NCBI GenBank assembly: GCA_050049355.1
Contig: JASFWK010000038.1
Location: 1 to 16,162, forward strand
DNA from: JASFWK01 sp050049355
GTDB taxonomy: Bacteria; Chloroflexota; Anaerolineae; B4-G1; DUEL01
Direction of reading: 5' to 3'
Length of the DNA stretch: 16,162 nucleotides
Translations under genes and position numbers: made by a program
The notes under the pieces: generated by a model
Database searches by the model: none
Told to the model about the DNA's origin: nothing
What the model saw: only the letters and a program-made list of their open reading frames with translations
Shown: positions 1-10,979 of the stretch, in pieces
How the letters are laid out: every line of letters begins with the position of its first letter
Position numbering within the stretch: position 1 is the stretch's first letter

Positions 1-1264
1 GCGGCACGTGAAAACCTGCTAGCACAGCCATGTGAGCCAGAGCGACGAAGAGCGCTGACCGAAATAGAGCCCCTGGACGGTCTGCCTTCTGAAGAGAGAG
101 CGTCGCCATCAACCCGCCAGCAGTGGCATAGGTCGCCATCTCCAGCGAGTGGTCACCCATCAAACCCACAACGCCACCCATGTAGACGCTGACAGCCGCC
201 CCTGCAGGCGCCCCTAGCGTAGCTGTGAGCAGCATCGCCAAGGAAGGAACTGGCAGAAGATACCGCAGCACCGTTCGCTCAGGGATCATCATCAAAGCCA
301 GCAGAAGGAAGAACGCCAAGAGAACGGCCAAGAGAACGAGTTTGCGTCCTTCCCACAGCACGTCTGTTTGGAAGTGAGCCAGAAACAGCCCCAGAAGGAC
401 AATTCCAGGGATGGCCAACACCGCATATGCAAACACATCGGTCCAGCGAGTGCGTGATTGCTGGAGGCCCAGCCTGCGCAGCGCCTCTAGATCTAGTGCG
501 CTAACGCGCTCGCCCTCACGAACGATGACCTCGCCAGCCTCAAAGGTCAACAGGACGGGTGAGACCTCGTCGCGAGCCCGCGCGCGCTCGGCCTGCGTCG
601 CCTCCTCGTCATAGAAGGAGTTGACGGTGATCAGCCGCTGACTCAGCGCAGTGGTGACGGTTGCCTCTTCCGCTGAGAGATCCAACCCCACCAGTGAAGG
701 CACTTCCTGCCGAGCTTCCTCCACAGAACCCTCGCGGACCCCCCGCCGCATCATCTCGGCTACGACGTTGAGGGTCTCCAGCTGCACCCGGCCCCAGGAC
801 TCCTCGGAGAGGGTCAGCAGCCTCTCCACAACGGTAGACGTAAGGTCGGACAACTCAGGCACCGCCAGTACCCACGCTCGCTTCTGGGCTGGAGTGGCGA
901 ACGAATCAGCACGGACCGACACCAGGTAGTCCAGCACCTGGCGAGTCCGCTCCAGCTGCTGCCGGGCCAGTTCCGAATCGGGGACAGTATAGACCGGCTC
1001 GACCGCTTCCTCCGCCAGCCGCCGCTGCTCCGCAGCGCGGATCGCGCTCTGATAGGTGATACGCCGAGGAGCTCGGATGTCCCGCGGGGCTACATCCCCC
1101 TCCTCCAGCACCAACCGGCCGAACGGGAAGAGCGGGAAGGAGAGTGCCAGCGTAGTGAGAACAGCAAGCACTAGTGCCATCAGCACCAGACGCCCCCAGG
1201 CCCACCAGCGCTGTAGGCGCCTCTCTCGAAACACCCTCTCCATCGCCTCAGTTAGACTGCTCAT
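1..1264 (-). CDS. pgpH: 7TM-HD (PgpH/YqfF-type) membrane protein, N-terminal part, cut by window edge
   Basis: An open frame without stops runs from an ATG at 1264 off the left edge (421 codons seen). The layout matches the 7TM-HD family, whose Listeria member PgpH is a cyclic-di-AMP phosphodiesterase. A short cytoplasmic N-terminus is followed by a membrane segment at about residues 25-47. A long extracellular region then carries family-like stretches (EEGDVAPRDIRAPRRITY near residue 55, and GEVIVREGERVSALDLEAL). A run of hydrophobic helices begins near residue 280 (FAYAVLAIPGIVLLGLFL; LLPVPSLAMLLTATLGAP). The catalytic cytoplasmic HD domain would lie beyond the edge and is not visible, so nucleotide hydrolysis is inferred from family alone. 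The Shine-Dalgarno signal before 1264 is weak, and a second in-frame ATG lies seven codons in at 1243. A hairpin separates it from yqeY, so it may be only partly co-transcribed with rpsU-yqeY. Confidence 0.85.
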   Translation of the reverse strand, partial: MSSLTEAMERVFRERRLQRWWAWGRLVLMALVLAVLTTLALSFPLFPFGRLVLEEGDVAPRDIRAPRRITYQSAIRAAEQRRLAEEAVEPVYTVPDSELARQQLERTRQVLDYLVSVRADSFATPAQKRAWVLAVPELSDLTSTVVERLLTLSEESWGRVQLETLNVVAEMMRRGVREGSVEEARQEVPSLVGLDLSAEEATVTTALSQRLITVNSFYDEEATQAERARARDEVSPVLLTFEAGEVIVREGERVSALDLEALRRLGLQQSRTRWTDVFAYAVLAIPGIVLLGLFLAHFQTDVLWEGRKLVLLAVLLAFFLLLALMMIPERTVLRYLLPVPSLAMLLTATLGAPAGAAVSVYMGGVVGLMGDHSLEMATYATAGGLMATLSLQKADRPGALFRSALFVALAHMAVLAGFHVP

Positions 1265-1311
1265 CTTACACCCAACAGAACAACGACTACGCGGCTCATC
1301 CGCCAGAGGCA

Positions 1312-1341
1312 AGAAGGGCGACCCGCTGGGTCGCCCCTTCT
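1312..1341 (-). terminator. Hairpin after yqeY, probable terminator
   Basis: A perfect 9-bp inverted repeat (GGGCGACCC, loop of 3, GGGTCGCCC; arms 1316-1324 and 1328-1336) lies 30 nt beyond the yqeY stop. With one bulged base the stem extends by four more pairs to 1312 and 1341. On the minus strand the 3' arm ends in TTCTT but there is no long T-run. It therefore reads as a weak intrinsic terminator or processing/attenuating hairpin between rpsU-yqeY and pgpH. Confidence 0.5.
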
Positions 1342-1370
1342 GCATGTGTGCCAGATCCGTCGCACACAGC

Positions 1371-1817
1371 CTATCCGGAGAGCAACTCGCGCACGACCTC
1401 GTTCACCAATCGACCGTCGGCCCGGCCCTTCATCTGCGGCATCAATTCTCGCATCACCGGGCCCAGATCCCCAAAGTCGCTGGCTCCCACCTCTTCAATG
1501 ACAGCGCGAGCTTCCTGAGCGATCTCCTCACGGGTAAGCATCTGGGGCAGGTACTCCTCCAGGATGCCCAGCTCGGTCTCCTCCTCGGCCAGCCGCTCCG
1601 GACGCCCGGCCCCTTCGAGTTCCTCGATCGTCTCCTTTCGCCGCTTGGCCTCTTTCTGAAGCACCGAGATCAGGGCCGGTCTGTCAAGCTCTCCTCCGTG
1701 CTCCACCTCAGCCAGTCGGATGGCAGACAGACACATCCGGATGACCGCCTTCCTTCGCTCATCCTTGGCACGGATCGCTTCCTTAAGATCCTCCCGCAGG
1801 TCAGCTATCAATCCCAT
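1371..1817 (-). CDS. yqeY: GatB/YqeY domain protein
   Basis: This 148-residue protein has the usual length and layout of free-standing YqeY proteins, which resemble the tRNA-binding C-terminal tail of the GatB amidotransferase subunit. It starts MGLIADLREDLKEAIRAKD, followed by a charged helical N-terminal half (KEAKRRKETIEEL near residues 55-66). The C-terminal half includes EYLPQMLTREEI and a GPVMRELMPQMKGRADG stretch near residues 118-134, which is typical of the family. The cellular role of free YqeY is not well defined; tRNA-linked activity is assumed from homology. It follows rpsU by 12 nt, with the ribosome-binding sequence AGGGTG lying in that gap. Pairing with rpsU is a widespread bacterial arrangement, so it is very probably co-transcribed from the promoter at 2092-2119. 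Confidence 0.93.
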   Translation of the reverse strand: MGLIADLREDLKEAIRAKDERRKAVIRMCLSAIRLAEVEHGGELDRPALISVLQKEAKRRKETIEELEGAGRPERLAEEETELGILEEYLPQMLTREEIAQEARAVIEEVGASDFGDLGPVMRELMPQMKGRADGRLVNEVVRELLSG

Positions 1818-1829
1818 TCCCGCGTCACC

Positions 1830-2036
1830 CTAGCCCCATCGTTGTTGGTTCTTCAGGGTGGTCCGACGGCTCTTCCTGAGCTTGGCGGCCCTCTTCCGCT
1901 TGCGAATTACGCTGGGCTTCTCGAAGTAGCGCCGGCGGCGAACTTCCGAAAGTACGCGGTCGGTCTGGACCTTCCTATTGAAACGACGCAGAAGAGAATC
2001 GAGGGATTCCCCATCCCTAGCGACCACTCGTGTCAT
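1830..2036 (-). CDS. rpsU: Small ribosomal subunit protein bS21
   Basis: bS21 is a small basic protein of the 30S subunit that sits near the 3' end of 16S rRNA and assists initiation. The 68-residue product begins MTRVVARDGESLDSLLRRF and has the family core KVQTDRVLSEVRRRRYFEKPS, followed by a very basic helix (RKRKRAAKLRKSRR). The start at 2036 is chosen because an excellent Shine-Dalgarno sequence, GGAGGTGA (2045-2052), lies 8 nt upstream. The frame stays open for 34 more codons upstream, but that extension would run through the promoter and does not look like bS21. The C-terminal tail after the basic helix is a little longer than in many homologues. It is followed closely by yqeY. Confidence 0.95.
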   Translation of the reverse strand: MTRVVARDGESLDSLLRRFNRKVQTDRVLSEVRRRRYFEKPSVIRKRKRAAKLRKSRRTTLKNQQRWG

Positions 2037-2091
2037 CGCTCCCCTCACCTCCCCGTAGCAGAGATATCGCAGCTCCGTAGAGCGCGCGTCC

Positions 2092-2119
2092 ATTATAGCA
2101 GTCCGGTGAGCGTTGTCAA
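2092..2119 (-). promoter_or_regulatory. Consensus sigma70-type promoter of rpsU-yqeY
   Basis: On the minus strand TTGACA (2114-2119) and TATAAT (2092-2097) are both perfect consensus hexamers separated by 16 bp. The predicted transcription start is near 2085, giving a leader of about 50 nt before the rpsU ATG at 2036, with a strong ribosome-binding site within it. It is oriented only toward rpsU. The same hexamers and the same 16-bp spacer occur before rpoC in this window. Confidence 0.9.
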
Positions 2120-2129
2120 GACGAATGCG

Positions 2130-2150
2130 CACGCGCAAGATGCGAACGTG
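2130..2150 (-). terminator. Small hairpin between the phosphatase-like gene and rpsU
   Basis: CACG (2130-2133) plus CGCA (2134-2137) can pair with TGCG (2141-2144) and CGTG (2147-2150) around a 3-nt loop, with two bulged bases. It lies 31 nt past the stop of the upstream gene and just before the rpsU -35 box. There is no T-tract, so termination is a guess based mainly on position. Confidence 0.22.
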
Positions 2151-2180
2151 CCTCAGACAGTCTCGAGCCCGTGAGGGCGT

Positions 2181-3896
2181 TCATCCACGGTAGCGCTTCC
2201 GGAAGAAATGATAGAGATCCTCCGGGCCGTTGGTGGGAGAAAGCTCCGCCTCGGGAGACGCAGCAACGAAGGGCTCACCCTGCGGCCCGCCTAGTCCGCC
2301 GTGGGTCGCCACCTGCTCCTCGAAAGTCACCGTATGGCCATCGGGACCCACCCTTCCCAAGAGGATTAGGTCACCGGAGTGCGGAAACGAGACCACTCGC
2401 CGCAGTTCCTGAGCCACCCACCTCGATTCCCCAAAGGAGGCAAGCGGGTCGGGCCCTTCCACCTCCCGCAGGCGTTTGGTGATGGTCGCCGCGCCCCCGT
2501 TGGGCCCCAACGCCACAACCTGTCCTCCAGCACGTCCCACCAGTAGGCCAATGGCTTCCGTCTCCAGCAGACGATCGAGCAGCTGAGGATAGAGCAGCGC
2601 CACCTCAATCAAATCCAGCGGACGGGGGCTGACGTTGAAGTAGACGTGCGCCAGGGGCCCCGAGACCCGAACCACGACATCCTCCCGTCGCTTCAAGTCG
2701 TACGCCTCCACCTCCCGGTCAGGAGGCACTCGGCGATCCATGTAGCGCCACAGCGCCCTGACCACTCGGCGCAGGCCAACCGGCAGTCGCTCGCTCGCCG
2801 TCCGCAGATCCTCTAGGAGGTACCTCGCCTTTGCCAAAGAGTAGCCCGGCCGGCCAAACACCTCGTCCAGTGACAGCTGCTGCCCCAGCTGCTGCACGAT
2901 GAACCGCCCCAGGCTGCGCCCGACCTCCCAGGAGAAAGGAACGGAGGGCGTGTTACCGTGATCAGAGAGGACATAGAGGTCGTACTCTCGGTCCCGGTAT
3001 CCGGTCCGCATACGATCTATCTGCTGAATGCGTCGATCCACACCCCGCAGCACGCCAAGGGCGGCCGGATGTACGGGTCCCATGAAGTGGGCGACCTCAT
3101 CATAGCGGTTGTAATTGGCGTAGATAGCGGGGACTCGGCGGTAGATGTCGAGCATCACCCCGAAGGTCTGAACCTCCGTGAAGAGAGCATCGGCGGCGGA
3201 GGCCAGCAAAGGACTGAAGACATCATAGAGCTTGAGCACAGTGGGGCGAAACAGAGCGACCAGGCGCCAAAGCAGCGCCTTGAGGTAGCCCTTCAACGTC
3301 ATACCGCAGACACGCAGCACTCGAAACGGGCTGAGGAGGAAAAGCATCAGAAGGCCGAACCCTCGAACCGATTCGAAGAACCTCTGGGGGTGGAGCGCCG
3401 TGAGCGTAAAGAGCGCCAGGCTTGCGTCACCATCGAACAGGTTGACGTAGCTTGAGCCGCCCGCCAGCAGACCGACGCTGTTCCCCTTGAGCCGCACTTG
3501 GAGATCCCGCATCTGGTCGGGCCTCTTGGCAACGACGGAGAGCCCCTGTTCCTTCTCGTACCAGCGGAAACCCGGTATGTCGTACCGGTTGCCGAACATG
3601 ATGCCAGCCTGAACGGCGGGCGTGGCGCTTGGCAGCCCACAGGACCACGAGAGCAAGGCCAAGCGGCCTTCAGCGACCAGTTGGCCCAGATAGGGCATGG
3701 ATCCAGCTTCTATCGCCTCCAGGAGGTGCGAATAGGAGAGGCCATCCACCTGGATGATAATGAAGCCACGCCGGGCATCGGACTCGACACCCGGGCGTCC
3801 CATGCGGCGAGCCAGCACCCCATACTTGCGGCGGTAGTACAGACGTGTCAGGCTCTGCAGGAGGTCAACCGCACGGCGCGCCCCCCACGTTGACAT
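2181..3896 (-). CDS. Alkaline-phosphatase-superfamily (type I phosphodiesterase/nucleotide pyrophosphatase-like) hydrolase
   Basis: The 571-residue protein keeps the metal-site pattern of the alkaline phosphatase superfamily. D51 lies in IIIQVDGLSY and a Thr nucleophile candidate, T92, lies in PSATPAVQAG. D266 and H270 lie in YDEVAHFMGP, D312 and H313 in VLSDHG, and H532 in THGGLGGP. Together these can build a two-metal phosphoesterase site, so it is probably active, but the substrate cannot be read from sequence. Residues about 178-235 form an insertion with hydrophobic stretches (GLLMLFLLSPF, LLWRLVALF), suggesting membrane association. There is no N-terminal signal peptide; the start is basic and amphipathic. 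The ATG at 3896 has AGGAGG four bases upstream. It lies 33 nt after the ROK kinase gene and is likely co-transcribed with it. Related sequences are often labelled only as phosphodiesterase or alkaline phosphatase family proteins. Confidence 0.82.
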   Translation of the reverse strand: MSTWGARRAVDLLQSLTRLYYRRKYGVLARRMGRPGVESDARRGFIIIQVDGLSYSHLLEAIEAGSMPYLGQLVAEGRLALLSWSCGLPSATPAVQAGIMFGNRYDIPGFRWYEKEQGLSVVAKRPDQMRDLQVRLKGNSVGLLAGGSSYVNLFDGDASLALFTLTALHPQRFFESVRGFGLLMLFLLSPFRVLRVCGMTLKGYLKALLWRLVALFRPTVLKLYDVFSPLLASAADALFTEVQTFGVMLDIYRRVPAIYANYNRYDEVAHFMGPVHPAALGVLRGVDRRIQQIDRMRTGYRDREYDLYVLSDHGNTPSVPFSWEVGRSLGRFIVQQLGQQLSLDEVFGRPGYSLAKARYLLEDLRTASERLPVGLRRVVRALWRYMDRRVPPDREVEAYDLKRREDVVVRVSGPLAHVYFNVSPRPLDLIEVALLYPQLLDRLLETEAIGLLVGRAGGQVVALGPNGGAATITKRLREVEGPDPLASFGESRWVAQELRRVVSFPHSGDLILLGRVGPDGHTVTFEEQVATHGGLGGPQGEPFVAASPEAELSPTNGPEDLYHFFRKRYRG

Positions 3897-3929
3897 CTAT
3901 CCTCCTATTGAACGCGCTCCAGCCAAAGG

Positions 3930-4898
3930 CTACGCGCCACCCAGTCTTGCCACAGCCAGCGCCAACGCGCCCGCCAGACCCACATCGTCCCCCAGAACCG
4001 CTGGAAGGATGGGGACACCCCGACGGTAGACCTCGGGTGCGCGCGTCTCCACCACCTCTTGGATTGGCTCAAACAGGAGATCGCCCGCTTTGGTCACCGA
4101 ACCACCCAGAACGAACAGGGAAGGATTGAGAAGATACATGAGCGACACCAGCGCCACCCCGATGTAGAACCCCGCGCGCTGGAAGACCTCGCAAGAAAGC
4201 TCGTCTCCTTCGCTCGCAGCTTGGTTGACCTCACGAGCGGTGATCCGCTCGGGGTCGCCCCCTACCCTCTCAAGCAAGCTCGAGGGCCGGCCCTCCGCGA
4301 TAGCCTCACGGGCAGCCTGGGCGATCGCCGGGCCTGAGGCCAGCGCCTCCAGGCAACCACGGCTGCCGCAGAGACACGGGGGACCCTGCGCATCGACGAC
4401 CATATGGCCGATCTCACCTCCCAGGCCCCGGCCTCCCTCAAAGAGTTGTCCATCCAAGACAATCCCACCGCCAATCCCGGTGCTGATGGTCAAGTAAATC
4501 AGGTCGTCCACTCCCTGCCCGGCGCCAAAGCGGTGCTCTCCCAGCGCAGCGAGGTTGGCGTCGTTTCCGACGAAGGCTGGAATGCCGAACATCTCCGTCA
4601 GTCGGTCGCGCAGAGGCACGTCATGCCAGCCAGGCAGGTTGGGCGCGAAGAGAAGTACCCCTCGCCGCGAATCCAGAGGACCCGGTGCGGCTACGCCCAA
4701 AGCAGCGACCTCCCCTCCAGGGGAGGGCCAAACCTCTCGAACGGCAGCCTCAATGCGCCCCAGAACACGGTCCGACCCCTCCTCCGCCTCAGTGGGAAGG
4801 GCTATCCGTTCCTGTATGCGCATGTCTTCCCCATACCGCGCAGCGCGAATCTGCGTGCCGCCGAAGTCCACAGCAACATAATGAGTCACTGTCTCCAT
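3930..4898 (-). CDS. ROK-family sugar kinase (glucokinase-like)
   Basis: This cytoplasmic ATP-dependent sugar kinase has 322 residues from the ATG at 4898, the normal ROK length. Visible signatures are the phosphate-binding VDFGGTQIRAA (9-19), the GNDAN motif (111-115) with D113 as presumed catalytic base, STGIGGG (139-145), and a sugar-binding GGEIGH (160-165). The ROK zinc motif CxCGxxGCxE has C175, C177 and C182, and H165 is the fourth ligand. There is no N-terminal helix-turn-helix, so it is a kinase rather than a ROK repressor. Glucose is the likeliest substrate, but fructose, N-acetylglucosamine or N-acetylmannosamine are possible. The frame continues 26 codons upstream of 4898 but that stretch is not ROK-like. 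AGGAGG sits only 2 nt before the ATG, so a GTG three codons in (4889) is a possible alternative start. It precedes the phosphoesterase gene and is divergent from rpoC. Confidence 0.9.
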   Translation of the reverse strand: METVTHYVAVDFGGTQIRAARYGEDMRIQERIALPTEAEEGSDRVLGRIEAAVREVWPSPGGEVAALGVAAPGPLDSRRGVLLFAPNLPGWHDVPLRDRLTEMFGIPAFVGNDANLAALGEHRFGAGQGVDDLIYLTISTGIGGGIVLDGQLFEGGRGLGGEIGHMVVDAQGPPCLCGSRGCLEALASGPAIAQAAREAIAEGRPSSLLERVGGDPERITAREVNQAASEGDELSCEVFQRAGFYIGVALVSLMYLLNPSLFVLGGSVTKAGDLLFEPIQEVVETRAPEVYRRGVPILPAVLGDDVGLAGALALAVARLGGA

Positions 4899-5158
4899 TC
4901 CCTCCTGAGAATAGTGGCTGAGAAGTACAGCGCAAGGGGAACCGCCGAGAACCACAGGTACTCGGCAATCCCACAAGAACCATCACCGTCACGAAGACGG
5001 TATCTGAGCAAACCGACGCCCCGGGAGGACCGCCAGGCCGCTCTACAACTCGTCATTGACAAGATGGTACCTACACACAAAATTGCAGACTGGCTCTGGG
5101 CTGCCCCCACAGGGCCGACCGGGCAGTCAAACAGGTAGTATATCTAATGTTCCTGAAC

Positions 5159-5186
5159 TTGACAAAAACAGATAACCGGTTATAAT
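5159..5186 (+). promoter_or_regulatory. Consensus sigma70-type promoter of rpoC
   Basis: TTGACA (5159-5164) and TATAAT (5181-5186) are both perfect, with a 16-bp spacer and an AT-leaning upstream flank (TAGTATATCTAAT at about 5137-5149). The predicted transcription start is near 5193, which leaves about 315 nt of leader before the rpoC ATG at 5510. It shows that rpoC here has its own strong promoter. Confidence 0.9.
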
Positions 5187-5209
5187 AATAGCCGCTGTCT
5201 GGGGGAAGG

Positions 5210-5240
5210 AAGCGCTGAGCCTGTCTCAGGCGCTTTGTTT
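5210..5240 (+). terminator. Attenuator-like hairpin in the rpoC leader
   Basis: AAGCGCTGAG (5210-5219) pairs with CTCAGGCGCTT (5225-5235), leaving one bulged G and a 5-nt loop. It is followed by TTTGTTT. The hairpin lies about 17 nt after the predicted transcription start, so it could end most transcripts as RNAs of about 45-50 nt unless read through. The interrupted T-run makes termination efficiency uncertain. The stem could instead stabilise the 5' end of the mRNA. Confidence 0.5.
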
Positions 5241-5509
5241 ATGCATGCCTTGTGCGGTTACCGACCATTTCACAACCAATTATCCTCTTGGGGCAAATGA
5301 CACGCCCCGGTCTTGGCAAGGACTTCAACTGGATCCACAGAAGGAAAGAGCCTACTCACAGCCCATAGCTCATGTTGAAGTAAGAGTCTCGGGTGCCCAT
5401 CCTCCGGCGGGTTTTCCGGACGACTTCACGTGTAGATCACGCAGCAAGACTCTTGCCAACCAGATCCCCCGGCCGAATCGATGTGTTAGAACCACCTAGG
5501 GAGGGTTGA

Positions 5510-9802
<4,293 letters not shown>

Positions 9803-9836
9803 CAAGCAATAAGCTAGGTATCGGGAATTCGAAAGA

Positions 9837-9872
9837 AGAGGGACGGCTTCTTCAGCCGTCCCTCTCTTTTTT
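9837..9872 (+). terminator. Intrinsic terminator of rpoC
   Basis: AGAGGGACGGC (9837-9847) pairs perfectly with GCCGTCCCTCT (9855-9865) around a 7-nt loop whose end bases can also pair. It is followed by CTTTTTT. This is a strong Rho-independent terminator, 34 nt after the rpoC stop. Its T-run ends two bases before the -35 box of the next promoter. Confidence 0.95.
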
Positions 9873-9874
9873 GG

Positions 9875-9903
9875 TTGACAAAAGCGTCTCCCCATGCTAC
9901 CAT
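9875..9903 (+). promoter_or_regulatory. Probable promoter of the mtnA-led gene run
   Basis: A perfect TTGACA (9875-9880), a 17-bp spacer and TACCAT (9898-9903) form a good sigma70-type promoter directly after the rpoC terminator. The predicted start is near 9910, only about 11 nt before the mtnA GTG, so the leader is very short and begins close to the ribosome-binding site. Confidence 0.72.
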
Positions 9904-9911
9904 CTTCCGCC

Positions 9912-9916
9912 GGAGG
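9912..9916 (+). promoter_or_regulatory. Ribosome-binding site deciding the mtnA GTG start
   Basis: GGAGG lies 4 nt before GTG at 9921. The in-frame ATG at 9894 lies inside the spacer and -10 region of the promoter and has no such site, so the GTG is preferred. Confidence 0.7.
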
Positions 9917-9920
9917 CGAA

Positions 9921-10979
9921 GTGCGCAACGTCGAGTGGCATGAGGGGAGAGTACGGCTGATCGATCAACGGCTCCTGCCGACCGAGTTCAGCCGGGTTGA
10001 GCTCGAGACGGTTGAGGCCGTCGCGCAGGCTATTCGTCAGATGACGGTGCGGGGTGCCCCCGCAATCGGTGCGACGGCGGCTTTCGGTATGGCGCTTGCA
10101 GCCCAGCGCAGCCAGGCGCAGGAACGAGAGGAGTTGCTGCGCGACCTGGAGAAGGCAGCCAACCTCCTGCGCGCTGCGCGCCCCACCGCCGTCAACCTGA
10201 CCTGGGCCGTGGAGCGGGTGCTCCGCCGAGCTGTCGCCGATGAGGACCCAGAGCATATGCGGAGGGTCGCCCTTGAGGAGGCTCAGGCCATCGCTGACGA
10301 AGACGTGGCCGTGAACCGACGCTTGGGAGAAATCGGTGCCAACCTTGTTCCCCACGGAGCAACCATTCTCCACCACTGCAACACCGGTGCCCTGGCCACG
10401 GTGGACTACGGGACCGCCCTGGGGGTCATCCGCGCTGCCCACGCGCAGGGCAAACGGATCCATGTGTTGGTAGATGAGACGAGACCGCGGCTCCAGGGAG
10501 CCCGTCTGACAGCGTGGGAACTAGAACAGGAACAGATTCCCTTCACTCTGATCACCGACAACGCCGCCGGGCACTTCATGCGCACAGGGCACGTCGATCT
10601 GGTACTGGTCGGTGCCGATCGGGTCGCGGCCAACGGCGACGTCGCCAACAAGATCGGCACCTACAAACTCGCGGTCGTGGCCAGGGAAAACGGCATTCCA
10701 TTCTACCCATGCGTTCCCACCTCCACGATCGACCCCTCGATCTCAACGGGGGAAGAGATTCCCGTCGAGGAGCGGCCGGCAGAGGAGATAACGAACGTGA
10801 CATTCGCTGACCGGCCCGTCGCGCCCAAGAGGGCGCAGGTGGCCAACCCCGCCTTCGACATCACTCCTCATCGCTACATCACCGGCATCGTCACCGAGAA
10901 CGGCATCGCCTACCCCCCCTTCGCGCTCAGCATACCCCGTCTGATCAAGAGAGGAGAAAGTGACAAACCCTGCAACTGA
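9921..10979 (+). CDS. mtnA: S-methyl-5-thioribose-1-phosphate isomerase
   Basis: MtnA converts 5-methylthioribose-1-phosphate to 5-methylthioribulose-1-phosphate in methionine salvage. The 352-residue product (from GTG 9921) begins VRNVEWHEGRVRLIDQRLLP, as is typical of MtnA. It has RGAPAIG (44-50), the catalytic cysteine C153 in HHCNTGALAT, and the catalytic aspartate D233 in LVGADRVAANGD, followed by NKIGTY and PSTIDPS-like (PTSTIDPS) segments. These features separate it from ribose-1,5-bisphosphate isomerase and eIF2B-type relatives, although that activity cannot be fully excluded by eye. No other methionine-salvage gene is visible. It overlaps the next gene by 20 nt and probably heads an operon from the promoter at 9875-9903. 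Confidence 0.94.
   Translation: MRNVEWHEGRVRLIDQRLLPTEFSRVELETVEAVAQAIRQMTVRGAPAIGATAAFGMALAAQRSQAQEREELLRDLEKAANLLRAARPTAVNLTWAVERVLRRAVADEDPEHMRRVALEEAQAIADEDVAVNRRLGEIGANLVPHGATILHHCNTGALATVDYGTALGVIRAAHAQGKRIHVLVDETRPRLQGARLTAWELEQEQIPFTLITDNAAGHFMRTGHVDLVLVGADRVAANGDVANKIGTYKLAVVARENGIPFYPCVPTSTIDPSISTGEEIPVEERPAEEITNVTFADRPVAPKRAQVANPAFDITPHRYITGIVTENGIAYPPFALSIPRLIKRGESDKPCN

Larger units (their letters stand above)
4899..5509. other. Divergent intergenic region between ROK kinase and rpoC, including rpoC leader
   Basis: These 611 bp carry no convincing gene. On the plus strand there is a perfect promoter (5159-5186), a hairpin with a T-rich tail (5210-5240) and about 270 nt of further leader. 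The leader has small potential stems, for example GGGGC 5290-5294 with GCCCC 5304-5308, and TTGGCAAG near 5313-5320 with CTTGCCAA near 5452-5459. A weaker plus-strand promoter candidate is TTGACA at 5056-5061 with AAAATT at 5079-5084. A short palindrome, ACCGTC/GACGGT, lies at 4985-5001. On the minus strand the only promoter-like pair for the ROK gene is TTGCGC-N16-TATTCT ending a few bases before its ribosome-binding site, which I consider weak. No riboswitch class is recognised. Confidence 0.7.

Noticed and set aside
1830..2138. A longer rpsU starting at 2138
   Set aside because: The 34 extra codons run through the consensus promoter at 2092-2119, and the shorter start has an ideal ribosome-binding site.
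1056..2174. A 372-codon plus-strand frame across yqeY and rpsU
   Set aside because: It is antisense to pgpH, yqeY and rpsU, has no domain and no ribosome-binding site, and is a GC-rich shadow frame.
3930..4976. A longer ROK kinase starting at 4976
   Set aside because: The extra 26 residues have no ROK similarity, while the ATG at 4898 places the ATP-binding VDFGGT motif at the normal distance from the N-terminus.
5056..5084. A second promoter TTGACA-N17-AAAATT upstream of rpoC
   Set aside because: The -10 box is poor and a perfect promoter lies about 100 bp downstream; it is noted but not called.
5245..5499. An 84-codon open frame in the rpoC leader
   Set aside because: It has no ribosome-binding site before its ATG, an unremarkable composition and no recognisable domain. 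The region is better explained as untranslated leader, although a short regulatory frame is not fully excluded.
9894..9920. ATG at 9894 as the mtnA start
   Set aside because: It lies inside the promoter (the -10 box is 9898-9903) and has no ribosome-binding site; GTG 9921 gives the usual MtnA N-terminus.
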